From Eimeria necatrix (lineage: Eukaryota; Apicomplexa; Conoidasida; Eucoccidiorida; Eimeriidae), in NCBI RefSeq assembly GCF_000499385.1, contig NW_013654544.1, positions 1 to 19,359 on the forward strand: a DNA stretch of 19,359 nucleotides, in the 5' to 3' direction. Numbering within the stretch: position 1 is the first letter of the stretch; the number at the start of each line of letters is the position of its first letter. This document shows positions 12,204 to 19,130 of the stretch, piece by piece. The translations under genes and the position numbers were made by a program. The notes beneath the pieces are model-generated. The model had not been told where the DNA came from. It saw only the letters and a list, made by a program, of their open reading frames with translations, and made no database searches.

Positions 12204-12493
12204 CACATTCTGCGCTTTTAGTCACGCGTAGACCTGTGTGCACCTTTCCTACGAATGACGTTGAGTGGTTCCGTCGACAAACGGTCAAGTCGGTCCCAAA
12301 CAACTTTAGCTCTTCTCCACTGCCAGTAAGCATCCGGCTTCTTGCCGGGAATCATGCTTTCTCCACTTGAAACTGCGCACTTGCTGCGAGCAAAGAAACG
12401 ATGCATGCTCTTCTATTGCTTTGAACCATCATGTGAACAGATCGAGGAGATCTAGGAGGGTTCCTTTCTGATTGATAACCCAGATATACGACG
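12204..12493. repeat. 288-bp unit b
   Basis: Second tandem unit, offset 287 bp from unit a. The CTTCTCCACTG anchor is at 12312, 288 bp after that of unit a. It is close to unit a in the second half and diverged in the first (GTCACGCGTAG in place of GCCACAGAAAA). No separate function is visible. Confidence 0.9.
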
Positions 12494-12611
12494 CACATCC
12501 TGCATTTTCAGCCACATATAGACCTACATGCATCTTTTGACAAATCGCGCCAAGTGGTTCCGTCGATAAAACCCCTAGTCAGCTCCAAATAACTTTAGCA
12601 CTTCTCCACTG
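12494..12611. repeat. 288-bp unit c, truncated by the block
   Basis: Third unit. It keeps the first about 118 bases, through CTTCTCCACTGC at 12601, and is then replaced by block sequence starting TCGGCTAGCG. It carries GCCACATATAGACCTACATG, which is also found in the single unit of copy 2, showing that the copy 2 unit corresponds to this one on its right side. Confidence 0.9.
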
Positions 12612-12822
12612 CTCGGCTAGCGTCACGCCACTCCCTATTCTTTGGTGACTTAGACTCGCACCACAAGGGCTCCGGCAGCAAATCAATAAACAAGCACTGG
12701 ACGAGGGGAACCGCCTGTTTCACCTCTAAAACCGTTTCCTCAGAGAATCGCGTGCTTTGGCGCACTGCCCTTAGCCGTTCCTCAGGATTTAGCCCAATGC
12801 AAGTCTCGGCAGTAGGTCCCCA
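12595..12822 (-). other. 75-codon open frame with coding-like composition
   Basis: Between stops, the - strand of copy 1 encodes a stretch rich in charged and aliphatic residues, including LNPEERLRAVRQ, EETVLEVKQAVPLVQCLF and LLPEPLWCES. It has no start codon and no clear acceptor, so it could only be an internal exon. In copy 2 the frame is broken by a 60-bp insertion carrying a stop and by a 2-bp indel. The few substitutions include one synonymous (CGG/AGG) and two that change residues. I do not recognise the protein. It may be a gene remnant, antisense to the retroelement tail next to it. Confidence 0.2.
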
Positions 12823-13158
12823 TCACCCAGTTACGGAATGTTTTACTAGGAAGCACTTTTCCCTACCTCGGTGACCGTTTTGATACGCGAAGCTCACACC
12901 GCATCACCAACGTCAACGTCAAAGCATTTGTTTGAGCGCACAGGCTGAGCAAGCGGTCAAAAGGGCAAATAGTGACTGGAGCTCTACCCAGCACCGCTAA
13001 GCACAATCAAAGAACAGGTGCGAATTGAATCTCTGATGCAACTACGTCACGCGACTTTATTGTAGTTTATGGAAAGCTCTGGCTTGGCCACATGAACAGC
13101 TCTCAACGCATCTGCTTGGACGCGGGACTTTGGGGTCTACGCTATGGGCGGAGGCGTC
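12816..13158 (+). pseudogene. Decayed non-LTR retrotransposon RT tail, copy 1
   Basis: One + frame, with no frameshift over 114 codons but two TGA stops (12933 and near 13033), reads as the C-terminal end of a non-LTR retrotransposon reverse transcriptase. Visible landmarks are LGSTF, then DRFDT and RI followed by KAF about 25 residues on, matching the family pattern YLGS..S.DG...E...RI..A..AF. Further on come RTG, ISDATTSR and WLGHM followed by R-I, matching the family's R.RWLGH(V/M).R tail. Spacing between the two landmarks is shorter than in intact elements, so part may be deleted. This is motif resemblance by eye, not a database match. The clade (RTE-, CR1- or Jockey-like) is undecided. 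Confidence 0.4.
12828..12844. other. 17-bp segment complemented in copy 2
   Basis: This 17-mer is CAGTTACGGAATGTTTT. At the equivalent place in copy 2 (15743-15759) the sequence is GTCAATGCCTTACAAAA, which is its complement read in the same direction, 17 of 17. Flanks on both sides are identical between copies. The segment begins at a codon boundary of the retroelement frame and ends immediately before the 313-bp stretch that is identical in the two copies. Confidence 0.97.
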
Positions 13159-13206
13159 GCCGTTGGGCAAAAGCCATTCAGGCCATACTGCCAGCCTCAA
13201 GCGCAC

Positions 13207-13358
13207 GTAGATGCACAGCTAGCTAAGCAACAGCCTGTAAGCAAACATCAGCAGCAGCAATCGCAGAAGCAGCGTCAGCGGTAGCAGAAGCAGCGCCGGC
13301 ACAGATAGTAGCAGCACTGCCCCAAGCAGAGGAAGCAGCAGGTGTGACAGTAAAAATA
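13207..13358. repeat. Copy 1-specific 152-bp insert with imperfect GCA/CAG repeat
   Basis: It is present in copy 1 and absent from copy 2, where the flanks join at 16151/16152. Its middle is an imperfect trinucleotide run of GCA, GAA and GCG codons. It gives an alanine-rich + frame open from 13227 and running past the insert to TGA at 13454 (for example AAAIAEAASAVAEAAPA), and an alanine-rich - frame as well. Beyond the insert the + frame continues into sequence shared with copy 2 (SAAACFMSL), where copy 2 has an ATG-started 61-codon frame (16059-16244). Its length is not a multiple of three, so it shifts that frame relative to copy 2. Confidence 0.85.
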
Positions 13359-13891
13359 TTGAAAGCACTCCTAGCATTGGTAGCAACGAATTCAGCAGCC
13401 GCGTGCTTCATGTCCCTAGATGGAATGGCTATGGATGGTCGGGCCCTTAAATGACTCCCAGAGCCAAAGCGGCGGCAGCTCAAGCCCCCGTGGAAAACTG
13501 CAACATGGTACACACAAAGTAAAATAAAGGCCCACATACAGGCAAAAGTACCGGATGAGAGAGCAGGCAACAGGTTGGCAGGCAGACAGGAACAAGGTGA
13601 AACAAAGTGGCATCTGCAGTAATAGAACGAAGGATAAAGAGGCAGACCAAAATGAAAGCTGCAGGAATCCAAGAAGTTGATTCGATGATGGTGTAAATTC
13701 TTTTAAGCCTCAGCTACACGGCCCTCTTTTCTGCTGTTGCGACTTTTGCTGTCTTCACCGAGCCTGCCATTGTCACTGCTTTAGCCAAGGCTACGGGGGA
13801 CTGTTGGAACAACGGCTTTTGCAAATCGCTACCAAGTTTTTCCCGATCAAAGCTAACCCTATGTGAGCCTGTGAAACAATCCCCATACTTG

Positions 13892-14804
13892 GCTTCCCAT
13901 GTTTTAGCTCACTGCCTGCGCAGTCATCCAGCTGCGCACACTGCAGCCGGCCGTCGTTACAACAGCAGCAAACACAGTTACAGTGCTGTCTATGCGCGGC
14001 ACACAAAAGTTTGCACTGTAAATTTTGCAAACACACGAATTCCCGCAACTACAAACGTATTTGCGAACGCCAAGCAGAACTCAAGAACAACACATTAATA
14101 AATCACGCCCACAAATGTTGTACACCATACCGCAGTAACAGACGCGCAACATGGCATTGATATCATGAAGCCACCATACAGTCTATCATTGTCGAAGGAT
14201 TTGTCAGTGAATGTCTTAGGTTGTGTTACCAGATATACAATGTGATAGTGCATCTTACTGCTCAACACTTTGTAGCACACAAACCAAGTAGCTGCGCGCA
14301 ACTTCAATGTCAGTCGAATGCGTTGCGGCAGAACCGACAGCTCATTGCAACGTGAAAGCAGCGCGCATCTTGTGAACGGCATACAGCGTCAGATGGGCGT
14401 CAGCATGTAGCAGTCTCCTCTGCTGGTCAGCAGGCAAAAGCATGACCCGGACGCTTTCGTCTGCCAGCAATCAAACCTCTAGTTGCTGGGTCGTCATAAT
14501 CATGTCGTTACATGAGCCATCGCTGTACAAACTGCATTTTTCGATACTCGCAGCTAAGCGCAGCCACAGTACTGTCAATGGTATGGAACTGAGATGGCTC
14601 CACTGCAAAACAAAGCGACTACGTCGGCTACATCCCGATTAGACAGCAATGATGTTTCAGCGCACTGACTGCGTAGGAGTAACAAGGACCACAAAATCAG
14701 ATAGAGATTTCACATTGAACACCGCACGGAACCAAATGCATATGTTCGCCGGAAAAGGAGTTTTCAGGGCACGCCGCGCTGAGAGAAGTGCACGACAGTA
14801 TCGT
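13892..14804. other. Unique spacer between the two duplication copies
   Basis: No match to other parts of the window was seen and no gene is supportable. Open frames are under 100 codons (95 on - at 14095-14382; 96 on + from 14649, running into copy 2). The junction with copy 2 at 14805 has no inverted repeat or obvious target-site duplication. Confidence 0.6.
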
Positions 14805-14990
14805 AAAAGCTGCGGCTTTCGCTTCTCTCATTTGGCCCAAGCATGCAAGCTTATGATGCATGGACGTATTGCCAGAAACAAGCCGAAAAATGACACGCAA
14901 CGCTGCCTGTGTTATGCTTCCTTTCTAATTAATATATAGCTTTTCGCCAAGGACAGCGCATTCGATCACTTTTCTGTCGTCCATGACCGA

Positions 14991-15346
14991 TAAAAGAAGC
15001 CTCCAGAAATCATGTCAATGTCTGTTTTTCTCGGCATTCTCAACTGAAAATCTTCTTCAAAAACAACACTCTCGAAATACTTCCAGCGTAGGTGCAGCCA
15101 GCAGGCCACCAGAATTGAAGATGTCGGCAATGCCAGGAAAATGACGGTCACGGCGCTCCAGAGCTTAAATGCGGCCACCGCCAAATACCTCACCTCCAGT
15201 TTAGAGAGAAGCACCTTAAACCCGTTGGATGCATCGCACATGAAGTCAGCAACAAATATATCTAGTTGTTCCTTTCACCTCTCAGTGCGCACTCACCAGA
15301 AATCTACCAAAAGTTTCTCGGTGATTACAGCCCCACAAAAAAGCCG
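14991..15346 (-). pseudogene. Core segment 2
   Basis: Nearly identical to core 1. The - frame at 14966-15241 keeps the membrane-like stretch (VTVIFLALPT) and then differs by P-A to S-S, R to H, and C to F, plus two upstream changes. A 1-bp indel near 15000 changes the C-terminal end of the frame relative to core 1. The + strand frame 15141-15374 covers it too. Function unknown; see core 1. Confidence 0.3.
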
Positions 15347-15464
15347 CACATTCTGCATTTTTGGCCACATATAGACCTACATGCATCTTTTGACAAATCG
15401 CGCCAAGTGGTTCCGTCGATAAAACCCCTAGTCAGCTCCAAATAACTTTAGCACTTCTCCACTG
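15347..15464. repeat. Single 288-bp-type unit of copy 2
   Basis: It joins core 2 directly to the block. The left side continues from the core as unit a does in copy 1. The rest, from GCATTTTTGGCCACATATAG on, matches unit c. Copy 2 thus looks like the product of recombination between unit a and unit c that removed two units, or copy 1 like an expansion. The anchor CTTCTCCACTG is at 15454. Confidence 0.9.
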
Positions 15465-15624
15465 CTCGGCTAGCGTCACGCCACTCCCTATTCTTTGGTG
15501 ACTTTTAGACTCGCACCACAAGGGCTCCGGCAGCAAATCAATAAACAAGCACTGGACGAGGGGAACCGCCTGTTTCACCTCTAAAACCGTTTCCTCAGAG
15601 GATCGCGTGTTTTGGCGCACTGCC

Positions 15625-15684
15625 TGCACAGCCGCATAGAATACTGCTGGCCCCTGCAGTGGTTATCCAAGAAGCAAAGGCGCC
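15625..15684. other. 60-bp insertion specific to copy 2
   Basis: Inserted between GCGCACTGCC and CTTAGCC relative to copy 1. It starts TGCACAGCCGCATAG and ends AAAGGCGCC, repeating the nearby GGCGC, so a microhomology deletion in copy 1 is as likely as an insertion in copy 2. On the - strand it ends in CTGTGCAG, acceptor-like, and contains an in-frame TAA that breaks the - frame seen in copy 1. Confidence 0.85.
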
Positions 15685-15730
15685 CTTAGCCTTTCCTCAG
15701 GATTTAGCCCAATGCAAGTCTCGGCAGTAG

Positions 15731-16073
15731 GTCCCCATCACCGTCAATGCCTTACAAAAACTAGGAAGCACTTTTCCCTACCTCGGTGACCGTTTTGATA
15801 CGCGAAGCTCACACCGCATCACCAACGTCAACGTCAAAGCATTTGTTTGAGCGCACAGGCTGAGCAAGCGGTCAAAAGGGCAAATAGTGACTGGAGCTCT
15901 ACCCAGCACCGCTAAGCACAATCAAAGAACAGGTGCGAATTGAATCTCTGATGCAACTACGTCACGCGACTTTATTGTAGTTTATGGAAAGCTCTGGCTT
16001 GGCCACATGAACAGCTCTCAACGCATCTGCTTGGACGCGGGACTTTGGGGTCTACGCTATGGGCGGAGGCGTC
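15731..16073 (+). pseudogene. Decayed non-LTR retrotransposon RT tail, copy 2
   Basis: Same remnant as 12816-13158, with the same two TGA stops and no other difference over its last 313 bases. The only change is the 17-bp complemented segment near its start. Here that segment gives ITVNALQKLGSTF, where many non-LTR reverse transcriptases read I.VNG..L shortly before YLGS. Copy 1 gives ITQLRNVLLGSTF. This slightly favours copy 2 as the original state, by family knowledge only. Confidence 0.4.
15743..15759. other. 17-bp segment, complement of copy 1
   Basis: GTCAATGCCTTACAAAA, the unreversed complement of 12828-12844. The left flank (CCCCATCACC) and right flank (ACTAGGAAGC) are the same as in copy 1. 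Confidence 0.97.
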
Positions 16074-16278
16074 GCCGTTGGTCGATGGAGTAAGCAGAAG
16101 CAACGGCGCATGCAAAAGCCATTCAGGCCATACTGCCAGCCTCAAGCGCACCTGAAGGCACTCGTAGCATTAGTAGCAGCGAAATCAGCAGCAGCGTGCT
16201 TCATGTCCCTAGGTGGAATGGATATGAATGTTTGGGCCCTTTAATGACTCTCAGACACAAAGCCGCGGCAGCACAAGC

Positions 16279-16328
16279 CCCCATGGAGAACTGCAACATG
16301 GCACCCCATGCAAAACTGCAACGCGGTA
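16279..16328. repeat. 25-bp local tandem duplication in copy 2
   Basis: CCCCATG-A-AACTGCAAC occurs twice, starting at 16279 and 16304, while copy 1 has it once near 13484. The two halves differ at a few bases. It is a small slippage product that adds 25 bp and shifts any frame through it. Confidence 0.8.
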
Positions 16329-16713
16329 CGCACAAAGTTAAATAAAGGTCGAAATGCAGGCAAAAGTGCCGGAAGAGAGAGCAGGCAACAGGCTGGCAGG
16401 CAAACACAGGAACAAAGTGGAAGAACACAGCGGCATCTGCAGTAATAGAACGAAGGACAAAGAGGCAGACCAAAATGAAAGCTGCAGGAATCCAAGAAGT
16501 TGCTTCGGTGATGGTGTGAGTTCTCTTAAGCCTCAACTACACTGTTCGCTTTCCTGCTGTTGCGACTTTTGCTGTCTTCACCGAGCCTGCCTTTGTCTCT
16601 GCTTTAGCCAAGGCTACGGGGGCCTCTCTAAACAAGGGCTTTTGCAAATCGCTACCGAGTTTTTCCCGACCAAAGCTAACCCTGTATGATCCTGTGAAGC
16701 AATCCCCATACTC

Positions 16714-16986
16714 GTCACAGAAAAGCCATATGTGCGCCTTTCGTCGAATCATGCCGAGTGGTTTCGTCGAGAAACCCCCAAATCAGTCCCAAACAACTTT
16801 AGCTCTTCTCCACTGCTAGTATGCATTTGGCATCTTGCCGCAAAGCGTGTTCTCTCCACTTGAATTTGAGCACTTGCTCCAAGCAAAGGAGTCATGCATC
16901 CTCCTTTGCTGTCTTGGGCCATCATGTGAACAGATCGAAAAGATCTACGAGGATTTCGTTGTGGTTGAATCCACAAATATACGCCG
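16714..16986. repeat. 288-bp unit d
   Basis: First unit after the block of copy 2. It starts inside the unit at the CACAGAAAA word, so the block joins the array out of phase: unit c is cut just after the anchor, and unit d resumes about 90 bases before it. The anchor is at 16805. The - strand frame 16749-17219 (156 codons) runs through units d and e. Confidence 0.85.
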
Positions 16987-17214
16987 CACATTCTGGAAAG
17001 AAAACCCAAACCAATCCCCAAAAATTTTAACTCTTCCCCACTGCCAGCAAGCATCCGGCGTCTTGCCGCAAAGCATGCTCTCTCCACTTGAATTTGAGCC
17101 CTTGCTCCAAGCAAAGGAGCCATGTATGCTCCTTTGCTGCCGTGGGCCATCATGTGAACAGATCGACGAGATCTAGGAGGATTTCGTTGTGGTTGAATCT
17201 CCAGATATACGTCG
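16987..17214. repeat. 288-bp unit e with 61-bp internal deletion
   Basis: The distance from the unit start to the CTTC-CCACTG anchor (17033) is 46 bases, where units a-c have 107-108. The missing part is the GCCACAG to TTCCGTCGA stretch. Otherwise it is very close to unit d, sharing CTTGCTCCAAGCAAAGGAG, a variant specific to this end of the array. Confidence 0.85.
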
Positions 17215-17493
17215 CACATCCTGCTTTTTCAGCCTCAGGAAAACGTATACGTGCACCTTTCGTCAAGTCACGCCGAGCAGTTCCGTCTACATGCTTCAAG
17301 AACCAGTCCCAAACAACTGTAACTCTTCTCCACTGCGAGGAAGCATCCGGCGTCTGGCAGCCCAGCATGCCTTTTTAATTTAAAGTAGAGCACGTGGTGC
17401 TACGAAAGAATGCATGCTAATTTTACTGTTTTGACCTATCCGCGAAAGGCTCTACTGGTGCTTCGTTGAGATTACAGCCATACATAAAGGCCG
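17215..17493. repeat. 288-bp unit f
   Basis: Starts CACATCCTG; anchor at 17325, 292 bp after that of unit e. The second half has diverged strongly (TTTTTAATTTAAAGTAG in place of CTCCACTTGAA), and its end (GAGATTACAGCC) resembles the end of the core segments more than other units. This suggests that unit and core share ancestry there. Confidence 0.75.
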
Positions 17494-17764
17494 CACCTTC
17501 TGCGTTTTCAGCCACAAATACACTTATGTGCACCTTTCGGCAAATCACGCTAAGTGTCTGTGTCGACATGCTTCTAGACCAGTCCCAAGCAGTTCTCCAC
17601 TGCGAATAAGCATTCGGCGTCTAGCCACAACTCATGTTTTGTCCTTTTGGAATGGAGCACTTGCTGCGGCGGGAGAAGCTACTCATACTTCTCTGCTGCC
17701 TTAACCTATCACGCGAAGAGATCTACGAGAGTTTCGTTCTGGCTGGAGCCCCAGATATACGCCG
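17494..17764. repeat. 288-bp unit g
   Basis: Starts CACCTTCTG; the anchor is reduced to GTTCTCCACTG at 17592 because the AACTTTAGC word is missing. It shares CACGCGAAGAGATCTACGAG-type sequence at its end with the third core. Diverged but clearly alignable. Confidence 0.75.
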
Positions 17765-17989
17765 CACCTTCTGTGTTTCCAGCTACAGAGAGGCCTGTGT
17801 GCATCTTTTGGCGAATCACGCTGAGTGGCTCCGCCGATAAGTTTCCAGACCAGTCCCAAGCAACCGTAGCTCTTCTCCACTGTAAGCATGCAGCGCTTCG
17901 TCGCAACGCATGCTTTCTGTACTTGACGTGGAGCAGTTGCTGCGACAAGAGAAGATACATATGCTCCTTTGCTGCCTTGAAAAAATACA
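17765..17989. repeat. 288-bp unit h
   Basis: Starts CACCTTCTG; anchor at 17872. It keeps CAGTCCCAAGCAACCGTAGC and GCTCCTTTGCTGCCTTGA, then passes without a gap into the third core near 17990. Both strands have long open frames over units g-h (17647-18120 + and 17816-18136 -), which by itself shows that openness here does not identify a coding strand. Confidence 0.8.
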
Positions 17990-18350
17990 AGAGCTCGCGC
18001 ATTCAGTCAATTTCCGTTTTCCTCCTATTTCTCCAACTGCCCGCACTAGCACCACCACGACAAAATGGCGCCGCTCAATATTCCCATCATCAACTAGAAA
18101 GTGGACCACCGAAACCCTGAGTGCCTGCATCGCCACGCTGACGCCGCCCCCGCTTACTCAAGCGTTTTCAAATGTGGCCGCCGTCGAGTACCTCACCTTC
18201 AGTTTAAAGCAAAAGCACCTTAAACCCGTTAAAAACATGACACAGGACGTCAACATGCAATTTATCTTGCTGCGTCTTTCATCAGTCACAATGCATCACG
18301 CGAAGATATTTACGGTAGTTTCGTGGCATTTAAAGCCCTAGATCTACGGC
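17990..18350 (-). pseudogene. Third, diverged core segment
   Basis: It aligns to cores 1 and 2 over most of its length: TCAATTTCCGTTTTCCTC against TCAATGTCTGTTTTTCTC, and TACCTCACCTTCAGTTTA against TACCTCACCTCCAGTTTA. On the - strand the frame of cores 1 and 2 is recognisable in pieces (KLKVRYSTAATF beside KLEVRYLAVAAF) but is broken by a 1-bp indel and a stop. If cores 1 and 2 ever encoded a protein, this copy no longer does. Confidence 0.6.
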
Positions 18351-18536
18351 GTATAATCTGCTTTTTGGGCCACACATAGACCCATATGCAGCTTTCAAAT
18401 CACGCTCGGTGGTTCCCTCGACAAACGTCTTGATCAGTTCGAAGCAACTTTAGCTATTCTCCACTGCCACTAAGCATGCGGCTTCTTTCCACAACGTATG
18501 CCTTTTCCACTTGAAATGGCGCACTTGCTGCACGTT
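18351..18536. repeat. 288-bp unit i, last of the array
   Basis: Follows the third core as unit a follows core 1. The anchor is TATTCTCCACTG near 18454, 582 bp after that of unit h, about two unit lengths, so the core occupies roughly one unit period plus part. It ends after GCACTTGCTGCACG. Confidence 0.75.
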
Positions 18537-19108
18537 AAATAAATACTACGGTCAGGACACAGCGTACTAGATATGAATAAAATGCGTGTGCAAAGGCAAG
18601 CATCTCAACGGTTTCGACGTAAGCAACACCCACTGCTAAACTTGGCATGCTTCTTGACTTCATAGAAGCCAGAAATCTTGACTGCTCAAAGCTACTATCC
18701 AAAAAGGAGATACAGCTGCATCAGATGCGCTGCTGTAGTCACGCACTAGTTGCATTTATATGGTCCAGCCGTTCTGAGCTTCCAACTCCAGGGGAAGGCA
18801 TGCAGTTCGCCAGACAGGGAATTGAGTAGTGATGCCTTCGAAGGTAACCTCAACCGGCTGCGTACTGCCTTTGAGCCCCCAACGAAACCGTTAGCTGAGC
18901 TTTTGTCCCTTTAATTGCTCAGTCAAGTCAAAGCAACAGTTACGAGCTGCCACATGGTTTCCGTCTACGATGTTGCGTTAATGAAAAGCCGGAATTTCTT
19001 CCACTGCGCACTGTCTACATACCAGATGGTCGGTGTATACGGCTAGGATGTCTCTAGAGCAGTCAAGCGTCTCAATCACCCCTAACAATAAAGCATTAAC
19101 GATAGCCC
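18537..19108. other. No supportable gene
   Basis: Unique sequence after the array. The longest frame is 60 codons (18647-18829, +). An AATAAA word near 18539 and another near 19085 lack other transcript-end signs. Nothing else is recognised. Confidence 0.5.
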
Positions 19109-19130
19109 TGCAAGGGAGGCCTCCCTTGCA
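19109..19130. repeat. 22-bp perfect palindrome
   Basis: An inverted repeat with no spacer. Each half is TGCAAGGGAGG or its complement, meeting at AGGCCT. It can form an 11-bp cruciform stem. A perfect 22-bp palindrome is unlikely by chance in a window this size (about 0.005 expected with even base use). There is no T-run, so a bacterial-type terminator is not suggested. It could be a dimer-protein binding site or the scar of a palindromic insertion. Confidence 0.95.

Larger units (their letters stand above)
11375..13891. repeat. Segmental duplication, copy 1 (core, 3 units, block)
   Basis: It matches 14805-16713 from a shared AAAAG start through to a shared CCCCATACT end. Composition: a core segment (about 11560-11916), three tandem units, then a block from 12612 to 13891. 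Identity by eye is high in the core (about 98%), complete over 12845-13157, and clearly lower (roughly 85%) after 13359. Against copy 2 it has two extra units and a 152-bp extra segment (13207-13358), and lacks insertions of 60 and 30 bp. The ends show neither terminal inverted repeats nor target-site duplications, so it is not an obvious transposon copy. Confidence 0.9.
14805..16713. repeat. Segmental duplication, copy 2 (core, 1 unit, block)
   Basis: Second copy of 11375-13891. It holds one unit where copy 1 has three, a 60-bp insertion (15625-15684), a 30-bp insertion (16082-16111), a 25-bp local tandem duplication (16279-16328), and lacks the 152-bp alanine/GCA segment. Its right end runs directly into more units at 16714, whereas copy 1 ends in unique spacer. 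Direct orientation and an offset of 3430 bp at the left end fit unequal recombination or template switching in a repeat-rich locus. Confidence 0.9.

Noticed and set aside
15625..16111. Complement or mirror relations for the 60-bp and 30-bp copy 2 insertions, like the 17-bp segment
   Set aside because: Compared by eye with adjacent sequence as complement and reverse; no match was found. They look like ordinary indels.
11375..16713. The duplicated segments as two copies of an intact transposon
   Set aside because: No terminal inverted repeats, no target-site duplications, and the right end of copy 2 merges into the unit array.
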